The position numbers and the translations under genes are program-made. Under the pieces are notes generated by a model. The model had not been told where the DNA came from and did not search any database. It saw only the letters and a list, made by a program, of their open reading frames with translations. Shown in pieces: positions 1 through 8,012 of a stretch of 42,681 nucleotides of DNA. The stretch comes from an uncultured Coprococcus sp. (lineage in GTDB: Bacteria; Bacillota; Clostridia; Lachnospirales; Lachnospiraceae). The stretch lies in contig CAKQTZ010000018.1 in NCBI GenBank assembly GCA_934277375.1, positions 1-42,681 on the forward strand, given 5' to 3'. The first letter of the stretch is position 1. The number at the start of each line of letters is the position of its first letter.

Positions 1-43
1 CCGCAATACTTATGCTGAGTACCTTTATAATCAAACCATTCAT
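1..43 (-). CDS. 5' end of a gene leaving the window, product unknown
   Basis: Reading leftward from 43 there is an ATG preceded by GGGAGA at about 6 bases, and the frame stays open to the edge. It encodes a short hydrophobic start, MNGLIIKVLSISIA, as in a membrane or exported protein. Only 14 residues are visible, so no family can be named. The bases upstream (86-101) hold an inverted pair ACAAAT/ATTTGT that could be part of its promoter. Confidence 0.45.
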   Translation of the reverse strand, partial: MNGLIIKVLSISIA

Positions 44-171
44 TGTGTATCTCCCTATCACTAAAAATTGGAAATTATCAAGTCGACAAATATCGATTTG
101 TAAAACTCAACACACTTATTATACCTTATATCGCCAGAATCGCACATCTGTTTTATATCATATTTCTGCAT

Positions 172-227
172 TATAAAAGGTCAAACCCGTCAAGACCGAT
201 GGTTACTGACGAATCTGACCTTTTATA
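172..227 (-). terminator. Hairpin terminator for the DUF2318 unit
   Basis: Perfect 12-bp arms (TATAAAAGGTCA at 172-183 and its complement at 216-227) enclose a second inner pair CGTCA/TGACG. Read on the minus strand the stem ends in CCTTTTATAA. It starts immediately after the stop codon at 229-231, so it probably ends the transcript that comes from 2440 leftward. Confidence 0.7.
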
Positions 228-228
228 A

Positions 229-510
229 TCAAATTTCTGATTTTTTCTTCAAACCTATTTGCTCCGAATTTGCATTTATTATCTCTATCGAATTTCTGTT
301 ATTGATACTAAAGAGCATCTCTCTGTCTTTCCAAACCAAAAGCTGTATTGACGAAATCTCATTTGTCAATACAAAATGAATCAAATCCGATATTTGATCA
401 AAATTTTCTTTAGCTATATCCATACTATCTTCGTACAGGCTCCTGTTTTTTCCTGTATAGCCGTCAGGAAACTCCGTCATCACCCCCGACGCGTCATAAT
501 ATGCCAGCAA
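229..510 (-). CDS. Small hypothetical protein, start uncertain
   Basis: An open frame of about 93 residues rich in acidic and polar residues, with no signal peptide, membrane segment or motif that I recognise. The first conventional start is TTG at 510, without a ribosome site at proper distance. A good AAAGGAG lies further upstream and points to an ATG at 530, but that ATG is in another frame and stops after three codons (M-D-M). The open frame itself continues upstream without interruption to the DUF2318 stop codon at 556. A one-base change near 520-530 would place the ATG in frame, so this may be a gene with a frameshift at its start or a former extension of the upstream gene. It lies directly before a strong terminator, so it is probably transcribed. 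Confidence 0.4.
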   Translation of the reverse strand: MLAYYDASGVMTEFPDGYTGKNRSLYEDSMDIAKENFDQISDLIHFVLTNEISSIQLLVWKDREMLFSINNRNSIEIINANSEQIGLKKKSEI

Positions 511-555
511 AGTTATAACTACATATCCATTCGTATCTCCTTTTGGTGTTTCAGA

Positions 556-1176
556 TTACTCTACAGGACCACCCCAAGACGTAAATCTATCTGCATATGT
601 GTCAAGATCTGCATATGTGTCAAGATCAGCCACGCTTACAGTCAATTTTCCATCTGTATTTTTATAGTCAATATAGGTTGGATTACACCCTCCTGATGTC
701 TCGCCCACGCTGTCCATAGTGAATGTATTTCCACAGTTCTGGCATACCAGCTTTCCGTCCTGCTCCTTGAAATATGCCATTGGTGAAGGATTACATACCT
801 GGCAAGTATTGAGTGACAGACGTGGTGTTCCGTCAGATGCTTTAACAGCGATAAGCTGGATGTTTGTTCCATTTGAATCATAGTTTACATATAATGGATG
901 CGAAGTCAATGTGTCTACGTCAATTGCAATCTCGCCATTTTCTACTGCAGGAGTTACATATACAGCATTTTCGCTCTTCTCTGTGGTTGCTTCAAGCTTT
1001 CCACTACCTGATGAAGTTGAATTTCCTGACGCATTTGAACTTCCTGATGCACTTGAATTTCCTGACGTATTTGAACTTCCACAGGCTGTCAGCATTGATG
1101 CCACAAGTACTGTCATTATGACTGTAAGTATTTTTCTGCTTAACACTAATTTCCTTGTAATTGTTTTATTTCTCAT
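556..1176 (-). CDS. DUF2318-like Cys-rich lipoprotein, predicted metal binding
   Basis: A secreted lipoprotein of about 206 residues. A lysine/arginine-rich start is followed by a hydrophobic helix and the lipobox LTAC. Next comes a Ser/Gly/Asn linker, then a domain with paired cysteines (NTCQVC, then LVCQNCGN, then GGCNP) as in DUF2318, a family linked to iron or copper handling. The ATG at 1176 was chosen: it follows the upstream stop codon by four bases and has AGAAGG before it; the longer TTG start at 1200 has no site. The last part repeats TYADLD twice because of an 18-bp tandem duplication at about 595-630. It is translationally close to the damaged exporter gene upstream, so the two once worked together in metal transfer. 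Metal identity is inference. Confidence 0.7.
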   Translation of the reverse strand: MRNKTITRKLVLSRKILTVIMTVLVASMLTACGSSNTSGNSSASGSSNASGNSTSSGSGKLEATTEKSENAVYVTPAVENGEIAIDVDTLTSHPLYVNYDSNGTNIQLIAVKASDGTPRLSLNTCQVCNPSPMAYFKEQDGKLVCQNCGNTFTMDSVGETSGGCNPTYIDYKNTDGKLTVSVADLDTYADLDTYADRFTSWGGPVE

Positions 1177-1180
1177 TATC

Positions 1181-2440
1181 TCATTCGCCTTCTCTTTCAA
1201 TGATATTTATCTTGCCATTTATCATTCCCATCCAGCATGTATACTGAACAGTCCCCGATTCTCCCGGTGTAAATTCGATCACATTCTCTCCCGGTGTAAA
1301 TTCATGGGTTATGCCATATGCACTCAAAACCATCTTGTAATTGCACCCGTTGATAACCTCTTCCTGTACATTTATTGTCCATTTAACCAGGATTCCGCTA
1401 TAGACTGTAATCTCCGGGTAACTTCCAAAGTCCAGTTCACTGCTTACATATTGCACATCACCTGATTCTGATATCTCTGCCATGTTTAACTCTTCCGTGT
1501 TTTCTGATAAAGTGGCTGTTCTGTTCATATTAATTCCAGACAGGCTTAATCCCTGTGAAAGCATCGCAAGTCCTAGAACCACAACAAGAATACATCCTGC
1601 ACGCATGACAATCTTTGTATATTTCTTGCCAAGCGCAGACACGATACTTCCAAATCCAAGCATCAGGGGAACTGTACCCAGGCTGAACATAAACATTGCA
1701 AATGCTCCTGATACAGGATTACCTGAACCAAGCGCGATGATCTGCATAGACTGCATGGGGCCACATGGCATCAATCCATTCAGCAAGCCAACAAAAAATG
1801 GACGCTTTTCTGTTATCTTTCTCCTGCTTATTTTATTTGCAAGTTTGTTCGGAAATCTTATCTGAAACTTTCTCAGTACAGGAATAACTCCCAGCATGTT
1901 TATTCCCATTATCACCATAAACAGACCTGCTATTATCTTCAATATTCCCTGCAGGATCAGTGGAATTCCTGTCTCAGCCCCACCTGTTAATATCATACCT
2001 ATTCCGCCAAGCAGGAAACCAATTACTGCATATGAAATCACTCGCCCTGTGTTATACAGCAATGATGGCATAATTGCTCTATTTCCATTCCCACTGTCAT
2101 CTTTCCCCGAAGGTATACATTGCGACAGATTTATACCGCCGCACATCGCTATACAGTGAACCGATGTAAGTAATCCCACTACAAACAACATACCATAGCT
2201 CATCGCTTGATCAGCAAGCATCGATGGAACAAGCAGGTTCAGAACACCAAATCTCTGTAACAGATAATACAGACAGACAATAATTGCAAATGTGCCTATT
2301 GAACTGACTGTTTTCTTATAATCTATTTTTCTCCTTTGTACTACTGTGTAATCAAGATCCTGAATGATGTGTATAATTTGCTCCAGTGTCAGTATTTCAT
2401 TATCAAACTCAACTTCCGCCTGCCCCTTGTTGTATGAGAA
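1181..2440 (-). pseudogene. HMA-TauE/SafE-cupredoxin metal transporter, 5' truncated
   Basis: The longest frame with an ATG (2221) gives 346 residues: a polytopic TauE/SafE (UreH-like) membrane domain starting GLLTSVHCIAMCGG, then a cupredoxin-like domain ending in TCWMGMINGKI. The same frame stays open for a further 73 codons upstream to 2440. That part reads as the second half of a heavy-metal-associated (HMA) domain (KGQAEVEFDNEILTLEQIIH), a membrane helix and a linker, exactly where intact family members have them. The first half of HMA, including the CxxC metal site, is missing and a stop codon at 2441 blocks further reading. The extension contains no ATG, GTG or TTG, and the ATG at 2221 has no ribosome site. 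I therefore read the gene as truncated, though a shortened product cannot be excluded. Confidence 0.6.
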
Positions 2441-2511
2441 TTATATTTGTCAATATTTTTCACAAATTATTCAAACATTAGAAAACACAGCTTCCAATTT
2501 TCTGACCATAT

Positions 2512-2546
2512 AAAAAAGCAGCCAGACAAAATTTTGCCTGACTGCT
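2512..2546 (-). terminator. Rho-independent terminator of the AGCS gene
   Basis: On the minus strand a 15-bp stem AGCAGTCAGGCAAAA / TTTTGTCTGGCTGCT (two G-U pairs) is followed by TTTTTT. It lies about 45 bases past the symporter stop codon. Confidence 0.85.
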
Positions 2547-2592
2547 GGTAGATGCTCACCCAATTATTATAAATATTTACTTCAATCGAACC

Positions 2593-4008
2593 CTACAGTT
2601 CCTTGTGGCGTGCAAAGTAATCCTTTGTCTCTGCCACAACCACACTGCTGAGTGCAAGCAGTGCTATGATATTCGGAATCGCCATAAGTCCGTTGAATAT
2701 ATCTGCTATGGTCCATACAGCCTTAACTGTCATGTATGGTCCGATAAATACGCAAAGTATGTATAACCAACGATAGATCTGAACTGAAACCTTGCTGCCA
2801 TTTGTGAGGTACTCAAGACATCTCTCACCATAATAATCCCAACCAAGGATAGTTGTAAATGCGAAGAATACAAGGCAGATCATAAGGATGAATGCTGCAA
2901 CCTGACCTGGCATAAAGAAAAGTCCCTTCTGGAATGCATCAGTTGTGACTGCGATTCCCTCAAGGCTGCCATCCTGCCAGCTTCCCATCATAACGATTGA
3001 AAGACCTGTCATTGTACATACGATGATAGTATCAATAAATGTACCTGTCATTGTTACAAGTCCCTGACGAACAGGCTCCTTTGTCTGAGCGGCTGCTGCT
3101 GCGATAGGTGCAGAACCAAGACCAGCCTCATTCGAGAAGATACCACGTGCAACACCCTTCTGCATGGCAATTGCAAGACTTGCTGTAACACCACCTGCAA
3201 ATGACATAGGCTTAAATGCGCACTTGACTATTGTTGCAAATGCAGCCGGAATCTTATTTATATTAACTATAATAAGAACCAGACACACCACAATGTAGAG
3301 AACTGCCATGAATGGCACTATAACCTGAGAAACCTTTGATATTCTCTGGATTCCACCGATTACGACAAGTCCTACAAGGATTGCAAGTATAAATGCTGTG
3401 ATGACGATGGCTATTGAGTAGTCATTTCCAAGGATTGATACTGTATTGGCCTTGTCAGGATCAAAGAAAGCCTGAACTGCAGAAGCAATACCATTTACCT
3501 GTGTAAATGTACCGATACCCATAAGACCTACGCATGCTCCGAAGAATGCAAATATCTTTGCAAGCCACCTCCACTTGTGACCCATACCGCTCTCAATGTA
3601 ATAGAAAGGTCCTCCGAGAACGTGTCCATCCTCGTCAATCTTTCTGTACTTTACAGCAAGCAGTCCCTCTGAATACTTTGTTGCCATTCCGAAAAGCGCT
3701 GCGATCCACATCCAGAAAAGTGCTCCGGGACCACCGGCAAGGATACCTATAGCTGTTGCTACTCCTACGATATTACCTGTACCGATAGTTGCTGAAAGTG
3801 CTGTACATAACGCGCCAAAGCTCGTCACCTCTCCTGTACCGTCTTCCTCATTCTTAATCATGAATCTCAGTGCCTTTGGCAGATGAACTATCTGAAGGAA
3901 CTTAAGTCTGATCGTCAGATAGATTCCGCAGACGATGATGAGTATTATGAGTGGCAAGCCCCAGACAATATCATCAACTTTGCCTAAAAAGTTTGTGAAT
4001 GCGTCCAT
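2593..4008 (-). CDS. Alanine/glycine:cation symporter (AGCS family)
   Basis: A 471-residue multi-spanning inner membrane protein of the sodium/alanine (AGCS, AlsT/DagA-like) family, which brings small amino acids in with sodium or protons. Visible signs are the amphipathic start WGLPLIILIIVCGIYLTI, the conserved block GALCTALSATIGTGNIVGVATAI, and GPGALFWMWIAALFGMATKYSE with the family glycine/proline spacing. Length is normal for the family. The ATG has AGGAGGAG directly upstream. The gene forms its own transcription unit: it has a promoter upstream and terminators on both sides. No glycine riboswitch fits in the 70-base leader. Confidence 0.92.
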   Translation of the reverse strand: MDAFTNFLGKVDDIVWGLPLIILIIVCGIYLTIRLKFLQIVHLPKALRFMIKNEEDGTGEVTSFGALCTALSATIGTGNIVGVATAIGILAGGPGALFWMWIAALFGMATKYSEGLLAVKYRKIDEDGHVLGGPFYYIESGMGHKWRWLAKIFAFFGACVGLMGIGTFTQVNGIASAVQAFFDPDKANTVSILGNDYSIAIVITAFILAILVGLVVIGGIQRISKVSQVIVPFMAVLYIVVCLVLIIVNINKIPAAFATIVKCAFKPMSFAGGVTASLAIAMQKGVARGIFSNEAGLGSAPIAAAAAQTKEPVRQGLVTMTGTFIDTIIVCTMTGLSIVMMGSWQDGSLEGIAVTTDAFQKGLFFMPGQVAAFILMICLVFFAFTTILGWDYYGERCLEYLTNGSKVSVQIYRWLYILCVFIGPYMTVKAVWTIADIFNGLMAIPNIIALLALSSVVVAETKDYFARHKEL

Positions 4009-4048
4009 GTTACTCCTCCTGTTTTTTATTTATAATTCACAAGTGTAA

Positions 4049-4077
4049 ATTATAGCATAAAAATTCTTAAATAAAAA
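4049..4077 (-). promoter_or_regulatory. Promoter for the AGCS gene
   Basis: On the minus strand an extended -10, TGCTATAAT (hexamer at 4054-4049), lies about 40 bases before the ATG. The -35 position holds only TTTTTA, so the TG extension probably carries the promoter. Confidence 0.5.
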
Positions 4078-4079
4078 CG

Positions 4080-4127
4080 AAAAAACACGCATTTTCAAGA
4101 TTTTTCTTGTTTTTTTGCGTGTTTTTT
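4080..4127 (-). terminator. Terminator after the GH43-NhaC unit
   Basis: AAAAAACACGCA and its exact complement frame an inner CAAGA/TCTTG stem. Flanking A and T runs make it usable in both directions, but the only gene ending here is the antiporter on the minus strand. Confidence 0.8.
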
Positions 4128-4172
4128 GAATATTTATTTATTATATTACGAAATAACGTCCTTTTATATTCT

Positions 4173-5501
4173 TTACCGCCTCTTTGCCGGATGTGAGTTG
4201 TCATCACTTCTTATAAGCATCCACACAAGCGAACTGACAAGAAGGAGTATTGGATAAAACAGATTAGGAATTATCTGGAATGCCGATATCTCATGCCCCA
4301 GCTCCGACACCGCTGATATTGCAACAAGCATCTGGGCACCGTAAGGAATGATTCCCTGGAATATGCATGAAAATGTATCAAGCAGTGACGCTGATCTCTT
4401 CGGGGATATACCATAATCCTCTGCCATTTCCTTTGCTATCGGATTCGCCATAACTATTGCGACCGTGTTGTTGGCTGTGGCTATATCCATGGCTCCAACC
4501 AGGAGTCCGATTCCAAGCTGACCTCCCTTGTCCCCTTTGAACACCTTCTTTATAGCCGAAAGCAATGCCTCGAATCCGCCATACTCTCTGATGAGCGAAC
4601 ACATGGCAGCCACAAGTACAGCAACCATACTAGTCTCGAACATTCCCGCTGCACCGCTTCCCATATTCGTCAGAAGATCCACTGCTGCCGTCTGCCCTGT
4701 GGCAAGCATGATGATGGAACCTGACACGATTCCAACTATCAGGACTACAAACACGTTAAATCCCACTATTCCTCCTATAAGTACCAGAACATAAGGAATG
4801 ATCTGTATCATATTGTAATCATGGTGCACTGCTCCGCCTATCTCAGTATTGAATGACTTAACCAAGATTACTATGAGCGTCACAATCGCCGCAGGAAATG
4901 CTATCCAGAAGTTTGCCCTGAACTTATCTTTCATGGCACACCCCTGACCATTGCAGGCTGCTATGGTCGTATCAGATATGAACGACAGGTTATCTCCGAA
5001 CATCGCACCGCCCATGATGGACGCAACGCAAAGCGGCATATTGAATCCCGACGCATCGGCAACCGCAACTCCTATAGGCGTCAGAAGTGTTATTGTTCCA
5101 ACAGACGTTCCCATAGCTGTTGAGACAAAGCACGCTACAACGAACAGAACTGCCACGGAAAATCTCGCCGGAATGATACTCAGCATAAAGTATGCCACAC
5201 TCTCGGCACTGCTCCGTCCCACGACTCCCACAAATATTCCCGCCGTCAGGAATATGAGCAGCATTGTTATAATATTTTTGTCTGTAAGTCCATTTGCCAT
5301 GATCTGAAGCTTCTCATCAAAGCTTACCTTTCTGTTCTGCAGACATGCCACAAATATCGCCACCATGAAGGCGACCACTATCGGAATATTGTAAAATCCC
5401 ATCGGAATCTTCAGCACGTACTCAAACAGTATTCCAAGTCCCAGATACAGGACAAGAAAAACGTATATAGGTATCAGTGCCGCACCATTTGACTTCTTCA
5501 T
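4173..5501 (-). CDS. Na+/H+ antiporter NhaC family protein
   Basis: A 442-residue polytopic membrane protein with the NhaC fold: about ten or more hydrophobic segments, the glycine/serine-rich block MGTSVGTITLLTPIGVAVAD, and GGAMFGDNLSFISDTTIAA, which is typical of NhaC-like exchangers. Family members exchange sodium for protons; some exchange organic acids. The ATG follows GGGAGA. It starts 25 bases after the GH43 stop codon, so the two are probably one transcript. The functional link may be sodium-coupled uptake of sugars or ion balance during arabinan use, but this is inference. Confidence 0.85.
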   Translation of the reverse strand: MKKSNGAALIPIYVFLVLYLGLGILFEYVLKIPMGFYNIPIVVAFMVAIFVACLQNRKVSFDEKLQIMANGLTDKNIITMLLIFLTAGIFVGVVGRSSAESVAYFMLSIIPARFSVAVLFVVACFVSTAMGTSVGTITLLTPIGVAVADASGFNMPLCVASIMGGAMFGDNLSFISDTTIAACNGQGCAMKDKFRANFWIAFPAAIVTLIVILVKSFNTEIGGAVHHDYNMIQIIPYVLVLIGGIVGFNVFVVLIVGIVSGSIIMLATGQTAAVDLLTNMGSGAAGMFETSMVAVLVAAMCSLIREYGGFEALLSAIKKVFKGDKGGQLGIGLLVGAMDIATANNTVAIVMANPIAKEMAEDYGISPKRSASLLDTFSCIFQGIIPYGAQMLVAISAVSELGHEISAFQIIPNLFYPILLLVSSLVWMLIRSDDNSHPAKRR

Positions 5502-5525
5502 AATTCTCCCTCTTCTTTCAATTCT

Positions 5526-7196
5526 TTACCTAAATCGGATATCTTTTAATTGAACCTTTCTTCTGCCATGGTATACAAGATACACCGCGTGGACTCCCTC
5601 CGGGAAATCCACTCTGTTCTCACACCATCTCCACTCTGTCTCTGATATATCATCAGATAACGGAATATCTATTCTTCCGATGCTCTCGCCATCTTCTGAT
5701 ACGCATATGTCGAAGTATCCCTCAGCATTCATATAGGATGTATAACCACTATTGTCATCTGTACCATCTACATTGTTATCACAAGATTCGTTGAAAGGCG
5801 TTGATTCATTTTCTATCAAATCCTTGGAGTCCTTCATCTGATCCTGATTCTCACATCTCTCATCTACCCTGACAGGGCCCTCATACACCACCTTGTTAGC
5901 ATCCGTCTCATATCTGACATTCACGCCAAATGTACTGCTGCCCTCAAGCGCAAAATACTTATACCCTATGAGTGTTCCATCCTCTATCTCCGCAATGAAT
6001 CTATCCTCACCCTTGTTCGTCACATTTGGGAATTCTGTCGTGTATATACTGTTGGAGCCGTGTGGCATATGTCCATTTGTCAGGTTGCATGCTATCACCG
6101 CCGGATACGTGCCTTTTGCGGCAAGCGGGCCATTGTTCAGACCACAGCTCGTAACCTCCACCTGGTCTATGTGCCCATCCGCATCTATATATATCTTCTC
6201 AGCACAGGCCTGTCTGCTGTAGTCCGACTTATGTGTGAGCCTGTGATAGAACACGTACCACTGACCATCTATGCACTCTATACTTCCGTGCGTGGTTCCG
6301 GTCATATTCAGCTTGTTCTCGAAACTTCTTCCCTTATAGCCCACATCGCCATTTGACACTATAGTTCCGCCAAATGTAAATCCGTGATCCGGATAATCGC
6401 TCACTGCATAGCACAGCTCATGGTTCTGCCATGACGAATAAACAAAGTAGTATTTGTCTCCCACCTTTCTCATGGACGAACCCTCAAAAAATGGATGCTC
6501 CTCAAATGACGTTCCCTTCACAGCGTAAGGTATGATGTGCCGTGGTTCCTCCTTGACCGTCAGCATATCGTCCTCAAGCACCACCATGATTGGTCCCATG
6601 ATACTGTCCTTGTAGCCAAGAATCTCCTCATTTGTTCTTCCGAACATTGATACCTCATCGTCCAGCCTGCCATTTGTCAGGAAATCCGGCTCCTCCTCGT
6701 ATCCGTACTGGGTGCCGTAGAATATCCTGATGATTCCGTCATCATTCATGGCTGCCGGATCAAAGCATATATACTTCTTCATCACCGTGCCATCCTTATA
6801 CTGCACATGGCCAAGATATTCGTATTTGCCCGCCGGTGTGTCACACACAGCTACACTGATCGGACCTGTATATCCGCCGTAACCGTAGTCACCGCCCATA
6901 CAGTAATACAGATAATATCTGCCGTCATTTCCCCTCACGACATCTGGCGCATACATATACTTCAGCTCCGGATACGCCGGATCCTGGCTCGCCCTGTACG
7001 TAATGCCCTCGCATCGCCAGCTTGTCAGATCTTTTACCGGCGCGGAGTACACTACATAATCCTGCATACAGAACGTGTAACCGCCCTCCTTATCGTGAGA
7101 TCCATAATGATAAACCCTGTCGCCCCATACATGCGGCTCACCGTCCGGTATGTATTCATTCAACGGCAAAAATGGATTGTAAACCTGCCTGTTCAT
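5526..7196 (-). CDS. Glycoside hydrolase family 43 enzyme with C-terminal carbohydrate-binding-like domain
   Basis: About 556 residues, no signal peptide, so probably cytoplasmic. The first 370 residues form the five-blade GH43 domain: NPFLPLNEYIPDGEPHVW carries the catalytic base Asp (residue 18), MYAPDV holds the second conserved Asp (85), and HPFFEGSSM the proton donor Glu (about 239). The C-terminal 150 residues look like a CBM6-type beta sandwich ending in EGVHAVYLVYHGRRKVQLKDIRF, split by an Asp/Asn-rich insertion (about residues 455-490). GH43 enzymes act on arabinan or xylan side chains; the exact substrate cannot be read. The ATG at 7196 is preferred because AAGGAGA precedes it; the longer frame to 7268 overlaps a leader hairpin. 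It is followed by nhaC. Confidence 0.85.
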   Translation of the reverse strand: MNRQVYNPFLPLNEYIPDGEPHVWGDRVYHYGSHDKEGGYTFCMQDYVVYSAPVKDLTSWRCEGITYRASQDPAYPELKYMYAPDVVRGNDGRYYLYYCMGGDYGYGGYTGPISVAVCDTPAGKYEYLGHVQYKDGTVMKKYICFDPAAMNDDGIIRIFYGTQYGYEEEPDFLTNGRLDDEVSMFGRTNEEILGYKDSIMGPIMVVLEDDMLTVKEEPRHIIPYAVKGTSFEEHPFFEGSSMRKVGDKYYFVYSSWQNHELCYAVSDYPDHGFTFGGTIVSNGDVGYKGRSFENKLNMTGTTHGSIECIDGQWYVFYHRLTHKSDYSRQACAEKIYIDADGHIDQVEVTSCGLNNGPLAAKGTYPAVIACNLTNGHMPHGSNSIYTTEFPNVTNKGEDRFIAEIEDGTLIGYKYFALEGSSTFGVNVRYETDANKVVYEGPVRVDERCENQDQMKDSKDLIENESTPFNESCDNNVDGTDDNSGYTSYMNAEGYFDICVSEDGESIGRIDIPLSDDISETEWRWCENRVDFPEGVHAVYLVYHGRRKVQLKDIRFR

Positions 7197-7247
7197 ATAT
7201 CTTCTCCTTCTTGTATCAATTTTTTCTGTTTCACTAAAACAATAAAT

Positions 7248-7285
7248 ACCCAACATGATCCGCGTCATCTACAGACATGTTGGGT
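7248..7285 (-). promoter_or_regulatory. Leader hairpin of the GH43 transcript
   Basis: Perfect 10-bp arms ACCCAACATG / CATGTTGGGT with an 18-base loop lie between the predicted transcription start (near 7292) and the GH43 ribosome site. Downstream on the minus strand follows ATTTATTGTTTT, which is not a clean U-tract. It may be an attenuator, an RNA-binding target or an operator; the sequence alone does not decide. Confidence 0.55.
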
Positions 7286-7298
7286 TCTCATATTTACA

Positions 7299-7327
7299 AG
7301 TATATTTAATAGAACTTTTTTAGTCAA
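7299..7327 (-). promoter_or_regulatory. Sigma-A type promoter of the GH43-NhaC unit
   Basis: On the minus strand TTGACT (7327-7322), a 17-base spacer and TATACT (7304-7299) form a near-consensus promoter about 100 bases before the GH43 start. Confidence 0.75.
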
Positions 7328-7380
7328 CCTACAAAATTCTGGCTGCCTGACTATTTATTTTGGTGTATCCAGTCATTCAT

Positions 7381-7406
7381 AAAAACGCCTTGTTCAGCGC
7401 ATTTTT
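7381..7406 (-). terminator. Short terminator-like hairpin after the DUF2383 gene
   Basis: On the minus strand AAAAATGC pairs with GCGTTTTT across a 10-base loop, ending in five T. It overlaps the stop codon of the gene. The stem is short, so efficiency is doubtful. Confidence 0.4.
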
Positions 7407-7839
7407 ACAAGAAAGGCTGCATCTGCTCGCAGAGTTTCTTCTCAAGCTCTATGAGTCTCTTCGTCTTATCCTTCGCCCTGTCATCCGCCGCCTTATATTC
7501 GTTTAGATATTTATTCAGCGACTTCACACCCATATTGCAGCCATCCGTCATAAGCTCCGCTATGGTATTGTCCGACTCATCCACTATGAGTTTCACATTT
7601 GTCTTGATCCAGGACATGCTCTTGGCTATTGGATTTGGATCCTTGCCATCGTCGTGGTACTCATCCAGCAGCTTCTGTATCTCCTGTTTTATTGCGTTGT
7701 GCTCCTCCTTACATTCTATAAGTATCTTCTTCATTTTCGCCGCATGCACATACCCAAGCACCTCATCAATAGACGAAACACCCATCTTGATCCCGGCATC
7801 ACATTCCCTGAGCAGCTTTATTGTGTCTGATGATATCAT
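7405..7839 (-). CDS. DUF2383-like four-helix protein
   Basis: A 144-residue soluble, almost entirely helical protein. The pattern CDAGIKMGVSSIDEVL near the start, then NPIAKSMSWIKTNVKLIVDESDNTIAELMTDGCNMGVKSLNKYLNEY, matches a family common in gut Firmicutes that I place in the DUF2383 ferritin-like group. No enzymatic role is established. The ATG is preceded by AAGGAGG; unusually, that site sits in the loop of a 9-bp hairpin (7840-7868). The gene diverges from blaI, so both promoters lie within about 170 bases. Confidence 0.7.
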   Translation of the reverse strand: MISSDTIKLLRECDAGIKMGVSSIDEVLGYVHAAKMKKILIECKEEHNAIKQEIQKLLDEYHDDGKDPNPIAKSMSWIKTNVKLIVDESDNTIAELMTDGCNMGVKSLNKYLNEYKAADDRAKDKTKRLIELEKKLCEQMQPFL

Positions 7840-7868
7840 CTCATATACCTCCTTAGCCTGTATATGAG
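7840..7868 (-). promoter_or_regulatory. Hairpin presenting the DUF2383 ribosome site in its loop
   Basis: On the minus strand CTCATATAC and GTATATGAG pair perfectly around an 11-base loop that contains AAGGAG. The stem ends one base from the ATG. Such a structure leaves the ribosome site exposed, but could be a protein target. Confidence 0.5.
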
Positions 7869-7948
7869 TATGTTACCCGGTGTTTGAAAATTATATACTC
7901 TGCTAAACAATCCTTTTTGAAGGGTTTCCTCATATGTATAGACAAAGG

Positions 7949-7977
7949 TTGACACTCCACCCCATAATCTTTATACT
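7949..7977 (+). promoter_or_regulatory. Promoter of blaI-blaR1
   Basis: TTGACA (7949-7954), a 17-base spacer and TATACT (7972-7977). Transcription would start just where the operator-like dyad at 7981-7996 lies, 36 bases before the blaI ATG. Confidence 0.8.
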
Positions 7978-7980
7978 GTT

Positions 7981-7996
7981 ATTACAAATGTAGTAT
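7981..7996 (+). promoter_or_regulatory. BlaI-type operator before blaI
   Basis: ATTACAAATGTAGTAT contains the TACA-N2-TGTA dyad known for BlaI/MecI operators (staphylococcal consensus TACTACATATGTAGTA). It overlaps the predicted start of transcription, as expected for autorepression. The core TATTACAAATGTA is shared with the dyad before the lipoprotein gene at 12.5 kb. Confidence 0.7.
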
Positions 7997-8012
7997 TAAA
8001 GGAGTATAATCT

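Noticed and set aside
86..101. Inverted pair ACAAAT-N4-ATTTGT upstream of the edge gene
   Set aside because: Six-base arms in AT-rich DNA occur by chance; nothing further supports an operator.
4009..4080. Possible glycine or other amino acid riboswitch before the AGCS symporter
   Set aside because: The leader is only about 35-40 bases from the predicted start of transcription and contains no conserved aptamer parts.
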